A DNA stretch of 64,000 nt from Streptomyces griseus (GTDB taxonomy: Bacteria > Actinomycetota > Actinomycetes > Nanopelagicales > Nanopelagicaceae), in the NCBI GenBank assembly GCA_945865365.1, contig CAMBDL010000007.1, positions 1 to 64,000 of the forward strand, given 5' to 3'. The notes below the pieces were generated by a model, which saw only the letters and a list, made by a program, of their open reading frames with translations, was not told where the DNA came from and made no database searches. The translations under genes were made by a program, and so were the position numbers. Numbering within the stretch: position 1 is the stretch's first letter; every line of letters starts with the position of its first letter. Of the stretch, positions 8,810 to 18,533 are shown in pieces.

Positions 8810-9885
8810 GATGCTCCTAAAGCAAACTCACCTAAGGCGACGATTTTGTGAGCTGCATTAAGGTCTTTTGTGTCTCCAGCCGAAGAAGCAGCGCGCGACT
8901 TACTTAATAAACTATCTATGGACGACAATAAATACTGCGAATTGAAATCAGATTGGGCTACAACTTCTGCTCGACCACTGTGAATTAATGCGCCCGCATT
9001 ATGGGCCTGCTCGCCATTTCCAACTGGTAGAGGCACGAAAAGAGCGTAGCGCCCAAGAGCGGCAAACTCACTGCACGTTACGGCTCCACTGCGTGCAATT
9101 AAAAGATCGCTAGCTAAGTAGGCAAGGGCCATATCCTGGACATAGGACACCGGCTTGTACCAAGGGTGCGCCTGAGGCAACGAGTTAAGTCGACCCACTG
9201 AATGCAAAATTGAAATATCTTTTAAATGTAATCCTTCTAGTGATTGCGCCACGATTGCATTTATTGCGACCGAACCTTGAGATCCGCCCATGATAAAAAT
9301 TAACGGCGTATTTTTATCAAAGCCCAAGGCAGTCTTGGCTTGAACTCTGGCAGCCATCCAGTCGACACTAGATTCACGACAGGCTTGTGCAACATCTGCG
9401 CGTAAGGGAAGACCGGTCAGCAGAGCCCCCCTGAACTCACGACTCTGCACTGGATGTGCAACCGCTAGATGCGGAGTCAAGAGCGCACCGAGCCTATTTG
9501 ACCATCCAGGTTGTCTATTAGCTTCATGAACAAGGGTTGGAACCTTTGCCAATCGTGCCGCCAGATAGGCAGGTGCACTTACATATCCACCAAAACCGAT
9601 CAACAAATCAGCGGATTGTAGAATTGCATAAGACGCTCTGATTGAATTGAGTAAGTCAAAGGGGATTTTTAGCCAGGTTACTGAAGGCTTTCTTGAGATA
9701 GCAACTTTAGGAATAAGAAGCAATCTAAATCCATTAGCTGGAACTAGAGTATTTTCAAGCCCTTTCTTTGTGCCAAGAAATAGGATCTCATCGTCTGGGT
9801 GAGAGATATTCCATTCACGCGCAACGGCAAGTGCTGGTTCAATATGACCTGCTGTGCCACCTCCTGCAAAAACTATCGTAGCCAT
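8806..9885 (-). CDS. murG: Lipid II synthase MurG (GlcNAc transferase)
   Basis: A GT28-family transferase that moves GlcNAc from UDP-GlcNAc onto lipid I at the inner face of the membrane, giving lipid II. The protein has 359 residues. The N-terminal FAGGGTAGHIEPALAVA glycine loop, the GFGGYVSAPAYLAA segment, VHEANRQPGWSNR and the donor-site motif IMGGSQGSVAIN are all visible, as is ARSGAVTCSEFAALG near the C-terminus. It overlaps ftsW by 13 bases at its start and murC by four at its end. Confidence 0.97.
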   Translation of the reverse strand: MATIVFAGGGTAGHIEPALAVAREWNISHPDDEILFLGTKKGLENTLVPANGFRLLLIPKVAISRKPSVTWLKIPFDLLNSIRASYAILQSADLLIGFGGYVSAPAYLAARLAKVPTLVHEANRQPGWSNRLGALLTPHLAVAHPVQSREFRGALLTGLPLRADVAQACRESSVDWMAARVQAKTALGFDKNTPLIFIMGGSQGSVAINAIVAQSLEGLHLKDISILHSVGRLNSLPQAHPWYKPVSYVQDMALAYLASDLLIARSGAVTCSEFAALGRYALFVPLPVGNGEQAHNAGALIHSGRAEVVAQSDFNSQYLLSSIDSLLSKSRAASSAGDTKDLNAAHKIVALGEFALGAS

Positions 9886-11039
9886 GTGAAACCATTTTCT
9901 TTCAACTCTTTATAGATTATTGGATCACGTCGGGCTGCACCAATTACAAAGGCGATTCCCATGTAAGTTGCAACTAATGCAGAGCCACCATATGAAACTA
10001 GCGGCAGGGTAACTCCAACAACTGGAAGAATACTTATTGCTGAGCCGATATTGAGAATGGATTGAATAGCAATCCAGCATCCTATTCCTGAGCAGACATA
10101 ACGAACCATGGGATCTGCAGCCCTCAAAGCAATCTTAAAAATTGTAAAAATTAAAACAGAGATGAATACCAGCGTTAAAAGTGTTCCGAATAATCCCAAC
10201 TCTTCACCGATGACCGAGAAAATAAAGTCGGTATGAGCTTCGGGTAGGTTTCCCCATTTTTGGCGACTTGCGCCAAGCCCGACACCGAATAAACCCCCGC
10301 TAGCTAAACCAAGCAAGCTATGTGCAGGCTGCCAACCGATATTTTTGTATTGATCATCTGCAAATGGATTCAAAAAGACTGAAAACCGAGCCATTCGATA
10401 CGGTGCTGAGATTATTAAGGCTCCTATGCCGGCAAAACCAACCCCCATGAATGCACTAAATACACTCATGCGTAGCCCAGAAACCCATAGCAGTCCGGCC
10501 AGTACAAAACCAAAGACCGAAGCCGTACCTAAATCATTGCCAACCATCACCAGTAAAATACAGATTAAGAATGCGGGTGCAATGAGCTTGAGGACATTGC
10601 CTTCAATCTCCCCCGACCGCTCTCGTTTTGCCAAGACATATCCGGCCCAGAGAATCATTAGGAACTTAGCAATTTCGCTAGGCTGAACATCGACGAATCC
10701 CACACTGATCCAGTTGTTATTTCCCTTCACACTTTTACCAATTACTTGCACAATGGCTAATAACCCAAATGAGACTATGACTCCCAAACGGGCAATTACT
10801 TTCCAATGCGACAATGAAAGTCTAGAAAGTACCCAAGCCATCGGTATCGAAATAGATAGAAAAATAAACTGTCTGAGCACAATTGCATACGTCGTGCCTT
10901 TTGTGTCGAGGGAGTGAATAGACGATGCTGAAAAAACCATAATGAGGCCAAGTAAACTCAGTCCAAGTGAACTAAAGATCAACATGTAATAGAGATTTAT
11001 AGGTTTGCTAAAAACATTCTGCCTTTGCTCAGCCTTCAT
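9873..11039 (-). CDS. ftsW: Septal peptidoglycan glycosyltransferase FtsW (SEDS)
   Basis: A polytopic SEDS-family protein that polymerises lipid II at the septum together with the class B PBP FtsI. The 388 residues contain about ten hydrophobic segments. The family motifs GNNNWISVG, VQPSEIAKF and VGNDLGTA are visible, as are EAHTDFIFSVIGEELG and the C-terminal PVVGVTLPLVSYGGSAL. Its ATG overlaps the murD stop by 11 bases. It sits between murD and murG as in most dcw clusters. RodA, the elongation paralogue, is less likely because of this context. Confidence 0.95.
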   Translation of the reverse strand: MKAEQRQNVFSKPINLYYMLIFSSLGLSLLGLIMVFSASSIHSLDTKGTTYAIVLRQFIFLSISIPMAWVLSRLSLSHWKVIARLGVIVSFGLLAIVQVIGKSVKGNNNWISVGFVDVQPSEIAKFLMILWAGYVLAKRERSGEIEGNVLKLIAPAFLICILLVMVGNDLGTASVFGFVLAGLLWVSGLRMSVFSAFMGVGFAGIGALIISAPYRMARFSVFLNPFADDQYKNIGWQPAHSLLGLASGGLFGVGLGASRQKWGNLPEAHTDFIFSVIGEELGLFGTLLTLVFISVLIFTIFKIALRAADPMVRYVCSGIGCWIAIQSILNIGSAISILPVVGVTLPLVSYGGSALVATYMGIAFVIGAARRDPIIYKELKENGFTWLR

Positions 11040-12423
11040 GATGCACCAGTTTCTTCACAGCTTCTGCGAATCTATCGCCGCGATCGGCATACGACACAAA
11101 TTGATCCATCGAAGCACATGCCGGGGCCATCAGTACGGTATCTCCAGCTTCTACATACGAAGCAGCAGTAGTGACTATCCTCTCCATCAAAGAATTAGAT
11201 AGGCCCCCTCTTGTGTAATCAGCATCAGCGTCAATCATCACTCGCGGTGTTTGAGGAGAAAATTTCAGAAAAGCCGACTCAATCAGATCTCGATCAGCAC
11301 CAATGAGAATCGCGAATTTAATGCGCTTGGCACACGTTCTGATTAAATCAGACATGTCAGCACCCTTGGCTAAGCCTCCAGCGATCCAAATGACACTCAG
11401 GTGAGACTTGATTGATGCAGAAGCGGCATGCGGGTTTGTCGCTTTGGAATCATCTATCCACATCGCTCCGTTGGCCTCCCGAATTAACTCGATGCGGTGG
11501 CGTCCTGGTCGGAAGTTACGAAGCGCACTTTGAATCATCTGGTGCGGTACTCCAACGCTTCTGGCTAACCCAGCTGCAGCTAAGGCATTTGAAATACTGT
11601 GAGGCAAAGTTGGCTGGATATCTGTGATGGCTGCAATCATTGCAGCCTCGCTTGAGTCGACCACGAAGGCTCGATCCACGAGTAAATCTTCAACAACGCC
11701 AAGTTCACCAGCAGTTGGAGTTTGAAGTGAGAAAAAAACTTTGCGCCCCGGCCATGCCTGCGCTCTTTTACAGATCTCTTGATCCTGCGCATTGAGGACC
11801 CCAATAGCTGCCCGATCTAAAATTGAGAACTTGTCTTTACAGTAATTATCAAAACTACCATGCCAATCAAGATGGTCTTCTGCAATATTTAATATCGCAG
11901 CGCTAACAAATTCAGCTTTCTTGAGCCAATGCAATTGAAAAGATGATAATTCTAGAATTAAATAATCGAAGGGCTCTTCTCGATCAACCGCATCGATGAC
12001 GGTGTCACCAACATTGCCACATGCAACAGCATTGAATCCAGCATTTTGTAAAATTGCAGCTGTCATTTCAACGGTCGTAGTTTTTCCATTTGTTCCGGTG
12101 AGAGCTAACCATTTTTGTAAGGGTGACTTCTGGCGCGAGATGTCCCATGCAATATCAATCTCATTTTCAATTTTAAGTCCAGCCTCAATGGCTGCAACTA
12201 AGATTACATTTTTTGGATTCCAACCAGGTGAGACTACAACTGTGTCGTAGTTGTTGATATCAACATCCTCTGGTTTTAGGAGCGGGAACTCTGATTGCAC
12301 TTCTGAGTTCTCATCAAGGAAACTTACTGAGGCCCCATACTTCACGAGGGTTCTGCCAATTGAATTGCCCGTTATCCCTGCCCCAAGTATTAAATAATTG
12401 CGACCAGCAAAAGATATGTCCAT
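11029..12423 (-). CDS. murD: UDP-N-acetylmuramoyl-L-alanine--D-glutamate ligase MurD
   Basis: Adds D-Glu to UDP-MurNAc-L-Ala. The 464 residues begin with a nucleotide-fold LILGAGITGNSIGR. The ATP-binding loop GTNGKTT lies at 110-116, followed by LELSSFQLHW and NIAEDHLDWHG, both typical of MurD. The C-terminal ligase domain contains WIDDSKATNPHAA and MAPACASMDQF. It lies five bases downstream of mraY and overlaps ftsW, completing the ordinary murE-murF-mraY-murD order. Confidence 0.97.
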   Translation of the reverse strand: MDISFAGRNYLILGAGITGNSIGRTLVKYGASVSFLDENSEVQSEFPLLKPEDVDINNYDTVVVSPGWNPKNVILVAAIEAGLKIENEIDIAWDISRQKSPLQKWLALTGTNGKTTTVEMTAAILQNAGFNAVACGNVGDTVIDAVDREEPFDYLILELSSFQLHWLKKAEFVSAAILNIAEDHLDWHGSFDNYCKDKFSILDRAAIGVLNAQDQEICKRAQAWPGRKVFFSLQTPTAGELGVVEDLLVDRAFVVDSSEAAMIAAITDIQPTLPHSISNALAAAGLARSVGVPHQMIQSALRNFRPGRHRIELIREANGAMWIDDSKATNPHAASASIKSHLSVIWIAGGLAKGADMSDLIRTCAKRIKFAILIGADRDLIESAFLKFSPQTPRVMIDADADYTRGGLSNSLMERIVTTAASYVEAGDTVLMAPACASMDQFVSYADRGDRFAEAVKKLVHHEG

Positions 12424-12428
12424 TGAAT

Positions 12429-13487
12429 TTACTTAACTACCCACTGAGCATAAAAAAGTCCAAGCCCGCCAGCAACACTCAAGCCAGCAATAATCCAAAA
12501 ACGTATGACTACAGTGATTTCAGCCCAACCCTTAAGTTCAAAATGGTGGTGAAGTGGCGCCATTCTAAATACACGTTTTCCACCGCTAATCTTAAAGTAC
12601 AGAGTTTGTATCACAACCGACATGGTAACGATGACAAATAAGCCTCCTAATGGGATCAGTAGAAGTTCAACGCGAAGTGTTGCAGCCAGGCCTGCAATTG
12701 CTGCGCCCAGCGCAAGCGAGCCTGTATCCCCCATAATAATCTTGGCAGGGGCTGTGTTCCACCAAAGAAAACCCGTACACCCTCCTGCAAATGCAGCGGC
12801 AAGCACAGCAAGATCAAGTGGGTCACGGACTAAGTAACATCCAGCGGCTGCATTAATCGAACAGCTTTGTCCAAACTCCCAGACTCCAATGAGTACAAAG
12901 GATAGGAATGTCATTATCGTTGCACCAGTTGCTAAACCATCTAGGCCATCAGTTAAATTCACTCCATTGCTTGCCGACATAACCATAATGATGATCCAGA
13001 TAATGACAAGGAATGAGCCTAAGTAAATACTGGTTTCACGTACACCAGATAGATACTGAGAAATAGGCGTCAATGAATCACTGTCTGCAAATCTTAATCC
13101 AAGATAACCAAAGATACCGGCCAGGATTGCTTGACCCATAAGTTTGTATCGACCTTTTAAGCCCCTTGAGTTTTGGCGTGAAACTTTTAACCAATCATCG
13201 ATGAAACCTATTGCACCTAAACTCACTACTAATCCAATAACTAAAACTGCTGAAACGGTAAATAAATTACCTGTAATAATGTGCGCAGCTGTGTAGCCAA
13301 TAATCGCAGCAAGAATGAAGATAATGCCGCCCATGGTTGGTGTACCGCGCTTGGTGTGGTGACTACTAGGTCCATCATCGCGAATAATTTGCCCATAGCC
13401 TTTTCTGGCTAATATTTTAATAAGAGATTTCGTGCCGAAGAGTGAAAAAGCTAGTGCGATTGCCGCCGCAATCAGAATCTGTCTCAT
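12429..13487 (-). CDS. mraY: Phospho-MurNAc-pentapeptide transferase MraY
   Basis: Transfers phospho-MurNAc-pentapeptide to undecaprenyl phosphate to make lipid I. I start it at the ATG at 13487 (MRQILIAAAIA) because this overlaps the murF stop as ATGA and gives 352 residues; an upstream in-frame start at 13514 would run into murF. A multi-pass protein with family motifs SHHTKRGTPTMGG, the catalytic region NLTDGLDGLATG, the metal-site GDTGSLALG and the C-terminal MAPLHHHFELKGW, all visible. Residue order matches active MraY. Confidence 0.97.
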   Translation of the reverse strand: MRQILIAAAIALAFSLFGTKSLIKILARKGYGQIIRDDGPSSHHTKRGTPTMGGIIFILAAIIGYTAAHIITGNLFTVSAVLVIGLVVSLGAIGFIDDWLKVSRQNSRGLKGRYKLMGQAILAGIFGYLGLRFADSDSLTPISQYLSGVRETSIYLGSFLVIIWIIIMVMSASNGVNLTDGLDGLATGATIMTFLSFVLIGVWEFGQSCSINAAAGCYLVRDPLDLAVLAAAFAGGCTGFLWWNTAPAKIIMGDTGSLALGAAIAGLAATLRVELLLIPLGGLFVIVTMSVVIQTLYFKISGGKRVFRMAPLHHHFELKGWAEITVVIRFWIIAGLSVAGGLGLFYAQWVVK

Positions 13488-14860
13488 TCGTTGACCCCAT
13501 TCATCTCTTTCCAAAAGTGTTCTAGTGCCTGCGCAAGCTTTTCAAAACCCTCTGAGCGCGATGCCTTTACGAGCACTACATCGCCTTGAGCCACATATCC
13601 GAAAAACTCCTGTGCGCCTTCAATGCTTAGAACATGGTGAACTGCAAGTTCTCCCATTCCATCTCCATATTCGGGAGCATTAACTACGACTAAGTGGTCA
13701 ATGCCAATCTCTTGGGCAAGAGTGCCAATAGCTGCGCTCAAGGATGGGCCTGACTCGCCGAGTTCATGCATTTTTCCTATAAAAGCCCATGACTGTCCAC
13801 CCCGCTCTTGAGCAAATAGGGCAAGTGAGCGCATAGCAGCTGCCATAGAAACTGGATTAGCGTTATAGGAATCGTTAATTATTAAGAGATCCTCAAGTTC
13901 GACAAGCTCCATACGCCACTTACTTGAGCTCTCAGCAGTCGATAAAGAGCTAGCAATAAGCTCTAGAGGAAGATTGAGCGCTGTTCCAACTGCTGCTGCG
14001 GCAAGTGCATTGCTGATCTGGTGGGCTCCGACAAAACGCATACCTACTGCATCACGCCCTGCAGAAGTGACTATGTCAAAGTGTGGTCGACCTTCTCGTA
14101 TTTCAATGTCAGCCGCGCGTACTTCTAAATCGGCTCGTTCACCAAACATAATAGTTCGACCCTCATGCAGTGTGGCCATGTGAGGCGTGAACTCATCGTA
14201 AGTGCCAAGTATTGCTATACCTGATTGGTCTAAAGATTGGATGAGCTCGGATTTTGTTTCTGCAATTGCTAAAGCCGAACCAAATTCACCTAAATGTGCA
14301 CTACCGACTGTAAGGACGACACCAATATTTGGTGTTGCAATTTCGCACAAACGAGCAATATCTCCTTTATGACGTGCACCCATCTCCAAAATGCAAAATC
14401 TAGTTTTCTCATCGCACTCTAATAAAGTAATAGGAAGACCTAAGTCATTATTAAATGAACCCAATGGCGCAACTGTTGGTCCTACGGCACTGAGCATATG
14501 CGCTAATAAATCCTTTGTGCTGGTTTTACCCTGCGATCCCGTGATGCCTATTACCGTCAAACTAGATAATTTCCTACGAACAAAGCCAGCTAGAATTGAA
14601 AGCGCTGCAATAACATCTTTTACGACGATGCATGGTCCATCTATGACACGAGTAGTTAAGGAAAAAACCGCTCCTAATCGATAGGCTTCGGCAACATACT
14701 CATGTCCATCTTGTTTTTCACCCTGCAGTGCTAGAAAAAAACTCCCGGGAGTTGATAACCGCGAATCAAAAATAGGTGCCTTGGAAACCAGCAAGTCTTT
14801 ATCGCAATGAAGTTCGCCACCCACTAATAGCGCGATCTCCCCTGCGGTCAATGTAATCAT
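13484..14860 (-). CDS. murF: UDP-MurNAc-tripeptide D-Ala-D-Ala ligase MurF
   Basis: Adds the D-Ala-D-Ala dipeptide, completing the UDP-MurNAc-pentapeptide. The 458 residues show an N-terminal substrate domain with SRLSTPGSFFLAL and the ATP-binding loop GSQGKTS at 108-114. LLECDEKTRFCILEMGARHKGDI and the C-terminal INDSYNANPVSM motif are characteristic of MurF. The ATG overlaps the murE stop as ATGA, and the end overlaps mraY in the same way, so the run murE-murF-mraY looks translationally coupled. No ddl gene lies in this window. Confidence 0.97.
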   Translation of the reverse strand: MITLTAGEIALLVGGELHCDKDLLVSKAPIFDSRLSTPGSFFLALQGEKQDGHEYVAEAYRLGAVFSLTTRVIDGPCIVVKDVIAALSILAGFVRRKLSSLTVIGITGSQGKTSTKDLLAHMLSAVGPTVAPLGSFNNDLGLPITLLECDEKTRFCILEMGARHKGDIARLCEIATPNIGVVLTVGSAHLGEFGSALAIAETKSELIQSLDQSGIAILGTYDEFTPHMATLHEGRTIMFGERADLEVRAADIEIREGRPHFDIVTSAGRDAVGMRFVGAHQISNALAAAAVGTALNLPLELIASSLSTAESSSKWRMELVELEDLLIINDSYNANPVSMAAAMRSLALFAQERGGQSWAFIGKMHELGESGPSLSAAIGTLAQEIGIDHLVVVNAPEYGDGMGELAVHHVLSIEGAQEFFGYVAQGDVVLVKASRSEGFEKLAQALEHFWKEMNGVNE

Positions 14861-16353
14861 TTCTTATCCTCGATAGCTTTGGCGAGCTCTATGCGGTCAT
14901 CGAAATCATGAATAACACCGGCTATTTCTTGACCTTTTTCATGACCCTTACCCAAAACAATAACAACATCACCATCGTGAGCTGAGTTAACTGCCAATCT
15001 AATTGCCGCAGCTCGATCTGGAATAATTTCATTCGGAAGAGTAATTTTAAGATCTAAAACCATTTGTACAAGAATGTCATCTGGATCTTCGCTTCGAGGA
15101 TTATCGCTAGTAAAAATTGCAATGTCTGCGCCTTCAAAAAGCGCCTTTCCCATTAACGCCCGCTTAGTTGTATCCCGATCACCACCGCAGCCAAGGACAG
15201 CTATGACATTTCCATCGGTAATTTCATGTGCAGTTTCTAAAACCCGAGCAACCGCATCTGGGGAATGTGCATAATCAACTAATGCAGTGAAGTTTTGTCC
15301 AAGTCGGACAGCTTCTAATCGTCCAGTTGCTCCTGTGAGCCGGGGAATGATTGCTGCGATATCAATCGGATCAATTCCACTTTCAACTGCTATGGCAACA
15401 GCCATGAGCAAATTATCGTAATTAAAGCCTCCATGAAGACAAGTCTTTGCCTCAATAAGAATTCCACCACTGCCACGAATAGCAATCGCTGCGCCAACAT
15501 AGTCAGAAATAATACTTGTGAAATGCCAATCTGACTGTGGGTTAAATCTAGAAAGCGTCACAACTGCGAGTTCAGTAGATTTGGATAGTCTTTCGCCGTA
15601 AATATCATCGATATTGATAACCGCTAAATCTGCATACTCAAAAGTAAATAGCTTAGATTTTGCTAAAAAATAATCTTCCATAGTCTTGTGGAAATCTAAG
15701 TGATCTTGCGAAAGATTTGTGAAGCCTACAACTGCAAAATGGCTTCCTCTTATTCGCTCGAGCATGATTGCATGGCTGGATACTTCCATTACTAGATTAC
15801 GAATATGTCGTTCACGCATGACTGCAGATAATGAAGCTAAATCAGTACTTTCAGGGGTAGTTCTTTTACTAGGCAGAGTTTCAGATCCAATGCGTGTTTC
15901 TACAGTTCCAATCAATCCACTTTCTCGGCCAGCTAAACTCATTATTTGATAGAGCAATGTCGTGACAGTTGTTTTTCCATTTGTACCAGTTACTCCCACG
16001 CTGTATAAATCACGCATAGGTTCGCTATAAAACCACGCGCTAATGATGCCTGCTGCTCGACGCGGATTCGTAGTAACGATTACCGGTAAATCGCTTATCA
16101 TCGCAGCGCCAGCAGTATCAGTTAACACTGCGACTGCGCCTTTAGCTTTTGCATCACTTGCAAACTGAGCGCCATGAAATTTTTCGCCTGGAAGGGCGAT
16201 AAATAGATCGCCCTCGTAGATTGATTCAGTAGATTGCGATATTCCAGATACCACTATTAAAGATAAATCGTTGTGATCTATTTTTGTGCTCGCATCAATG
16301 ACTTTACAGATGGCGGCTAGGCTTTTTGGGGAACTAGTGAGTGGTCTTAGCAT
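14857..16353 (-). CDS. murE: UDP-MurNAc-tripeptide ligase MurE (meso-DAP type)
   Basis: Adds the third stem-peptide residue. I start it at the ATG at 16353 (MLRPLTSS), which has AGAAGG seven bases upstream and gives 498 residues; in-frame codons up to 16395 lie deeper inside ftsI. The ATP loop GTNGKTT is at 123-129. The motif SDNPRSEDP (DNPR) in the C-terminal domain is the signature of meso-diaminopimelate-adding enzymes rather than lysine-adding ones. The start overlaps the end of ftsI by 20 bases. Confidence 0.96.
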   Translation of the reverse strand: MLRPLTSSPKSLAAICKVIDASTKIDHNDLSLIVVSGISQSTESIYEGDLFIALPGEKFHGAQFASDAKAKGAVAVLTDTAGAAMISDLPVIVTTNPRRAAGIISAWFYSEPMRDLYSVGVTGTNGKTTVTTLLYQIMSLAGRESGLIGTVETRIGSETLPSKRTTPESTDLASLSAVMRERHIRNLVMEVSSHAIMLERIRGSHFAVVGFTNLSQDHLDFHKTMEDYFLAKSKLFTFEYADLAVINIDDIYGERLSKSTELAVVTLSRFNPQSDWHFTSIISDYVGAAIAIRGSGGILIEAKTCLHGGFNYDNLLMAVAIAVESGIDPIDIAAIIPRLTGATGRLEAVRLGQNFTALVDYAHSPDAVARVLETAHEITDGNVIAVLGCGGDRDTTKRALMGKALFEGADIAIFTSDNPRSEDPDDILVQMVLDLKITLPNEIIPDRAAAIRLAVNSAHDGDVVIVLGKGHEKGQEIAGVIHDFDDRIELAKAIEDKK

Positions 16354-18133
16354 CTGCAGCCTTCTTGGCTCGTAACTCTTTTTCATTGAGTGCAACTGGA
16401 ATTATCTTGGTTCCAGTTGGTGGGATATGTCGGCTTTGAAGTACAAAAGACATAACCTTCTTAAAAACCGGACCACCGAGTGCGCCACCCCAGTGCACCC
16501 CTTTAGGATCTTGAATCGTGATGCTAATAACGTATGCAGGCTTATCGGCGGGTGCAAAACCAATGAACGAGGCTGTATATCCGCGGTAGCAACCGCAGGT
16601 GTCATCGATACGCATCGCGGTACCGGTTTTACCTGCTACTCGATAACCTGGAATTGCCGCGGTTGGCGCAGTTCCTGAGGTTGAAACAACGCTCTCCATC
16701 ATGATGCGCATTTTTTGAGCGGTTGCAACACTAATTACTCGCTGGCTTGAGCGACCAGCGGCCGGAGTGTAATTTCCACTTGAATCTCTAGTACCTGCAA
16801 TAACAGTTGGTGATACACGTACTCCATTATTAGCAATCGTCGCAAAGATACTTGTAGCCTGCATCGCAGTTAATGAGTACCCCTGGCCAAATGCAACTGT
16901 AGGTGCTGTGGTGCCCGACCAATCTGCCACCTTTGGCAAGATGCCATTTGACTCTCCCGGCAAGCCCGAACCGGTCTTTGTCCCAACTCCAAACTTTGAG
17001 AGATAGTTATATAAAGTTTCATGCGATAAAAGTTCGCCAATCTTGATTGAACCTGTGTTTGAAGATTCTGCGAGAATGCCTGAAGCAGTTAAATACTTAG
17101 TTGCATGACGTTCGTGGTCATGGAAAACCTTTGTAGAGCGCTTCAGTGCATAAGGAACCGTGAAAACTGAATCAGGAGTAATTTTCTTCTCTTCTAATGC
17201 CGCTGCCATAGTCATGACTTTTCCAGTGGACCCTGGCTCATATACATCTTGGACTGAAGGATTGCGCATAGCCACTAGTGAGACTTTGGATGTGTGATTT
17301 GGGTCAAATGTTGGAGCAGTTGCGTGTGCCAATATCTCTCCAGTTTTAGGATCCATCACAATTACTGTTCCACTAATTGCTCGTGAGGTTTTAACCGCAT
17401 CTGAAATCGCCTTTGATGCAACCCATTGAATATCTCGGTCTACAGTTAAACGAACGGTAGTTCCAGCTTGAGCGGGAATAATCTCTGACTGTGAGCCTGG
17501 AATTTCTGCGCCATACCCATTGGCATATGAATATTTACCGTCGACTCCCGAGATTACTGAGTTCATACTCGATTCCAAGCCAGTTGCGCCTTTACCGTCG
17601 TGATTAACAAAACCAACTAATGATGCAATCAAAGAACCCGATGGATATTCACGAACATAACTGCGCTCAGGGAAAAAGCCAATGATTCGATCAGGGCTCA
17701 TTGGAGGAAATTGCGTGTTGTATTGAGCAATCGCGGCATTGAGCTTCTGCCACTGTGCAGGCTTAGCATTTTGAAAAACCATACTCCACTTTCTAACTCC
17801 TGTGATGCTGGTTTGCACCTCGGAGACGGTTAAACCGAGGATTGGGGCTACAAAATTGGCAACTCGTGATGGATGAGAGATTTGAGTTTGGTCGACCACA
17901 ATGCTTGTCGCAGCAACACTTCTGGCAAAGGCGACTCCATTGGCATCGGTGATTTCTCCCCGTGGTGCCAGGAGTGAACGTGTATTTTCCATCTCGGTCG
18001 CAGCCCGAGCTCGATAATCTCCTGCCTGTACCGCTTGAACTTGCACAAGACGCAGGCCGAAAACAAACATTGCAACAGCAACTAATAAAATCAATAATCT
18101 GATTCGATTGTGCGCTAGTGCAAAATTACCCAT
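16334..18133 (-). CDS. ftsI: Septal transpeptidase FtsI (PBP3, class B PBP)
   Basis: Cross-links septal peptidoglycan; works with FtsW. One membrane anchor lies at about residues 11-30, then the class B dimerisation domain with RGEITDANG, then the transpeptidase domain. The active-site motifs are S302-T-G-K305 (after YEPG), SSN at 357-359 and KTGT at 502-505, all intact. The ATG at 18133 gives 599 residues; a TTG seven codons upstream (18154) is also possible. Both overlap the ftsL end. A basic tail rich in Lys and Ala ends the protein. Confidence 0.96.
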   Translation of the reverse strand: MGNFALAHNRIRLLILLVAVAMFVFGLRLVQVQAVQAGDYRARAATEMENTRSLLAPRGEITDANGVAFARSVAATSIVVDQTQISHPSRVANFVAPILGLTVSEVQTSITGVRKWSMVFQNAKPAQWQKLNAAIAQYNTQFPPMSPDRIIGFFPERSYVREYPSGSLIASLVGFVNHDGKGATGLESSMNSVISGVDGKYSYANGYGAEIPGSQSEIIPAQAGTTVRLTVDRDIQWVASKAISDAVKTSRAISGTVIVMDPKTGEILAHATAPTFDPNHTSKVSLVAMRNPSVQDVYEPGSTGKVMTMAAALEEKKITPDSVFTVPYALKRSTKVFHDHERHATKYLTASGILAESSNTGSIKIGELLSHETLYNYLSKFGVGTKTGSGLPGESNGILPKVADWSGTTAPTVAFGQGYSLTAMQATSIFATIANNGVRVSPTVIAGTRDSSGNYTPAAGRSSQRVISVATAQKMRIMMESVVSTSGTAPTAAIPGYRVAGKTGTAMRIDDTCGCYRGYTASFIGFAPADKPAYVISITIQDPKGVHWGGALGGPVFKKVMSFVLQSRHIPPTGTKIIPVALNEKELRAKKAADAKTTH

Positions 18134-18533
18134 TACCGATACCCACTTGCGCAATGCTCACTTGATCAAGATTAAGGAAAGTTGGGGTCTCAGAGGGTTT
18201 CATTCCAAGTCGTACCGCCGCTTTTGATAGCGCTTCAGGTGAAGACTGCTTATCAATCTGCCGAGCGATTGCTTCACGTTCATCACTGACCATTTTTGCT
18301 TGAAGTTTGAGATGTGTGAGCGTAAAAGCATCCTGCGCCAAAAGCGTATTTATGAAAAGCAAAAAGAGTAGTCCGCAAACCCCAGCACAAGTGACGAAGG
18401 TTGCAAAGAACTTACGGCTGGCCTGCTTGTCATCTGAAATATTTGGAACGAGCTTAAGAGCGACCTGTGATGATTTTTCAGTAAGAATTTCTCGTGAGCG
18501 AGTAATGGCTGGGGCGAATACGGTCATAGCCAT
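18126..18533 (-). CDS. ftsL: FtsL-like septum protein
   Basis: A 135-residue protein between rsmH and ftsI, the standard place of ftsL. A cytoplasmic N-terminus of about 45 residues precedes one strong membrane segment (about 46-66, ending LLFLLFINTLLA). A predicted alpha-helical stretch with heptad-like spacing follows (HLKLQAKMVSDEREAIARQI), then AVRLGMKPSETPTF, a motif seen at the end of FtsL-type division proteins. The sequence family diverges strongly, so the name rests on topology and position. The start codon shares a base with the rsmH stop. Confidence 0.8.
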   Translation of the reverse strand: MAMTVFAPAITRSREILTEKSSQVALKLVPNISDDKQASRKFFATFVTCAGVCGLLFLLFINTLLAQDAFTLTHLKLQAKMVSDEREAIARQIDKQSSPEALSKAAVRLGMKPSETPTFLNLDQVSIAQVGIGNG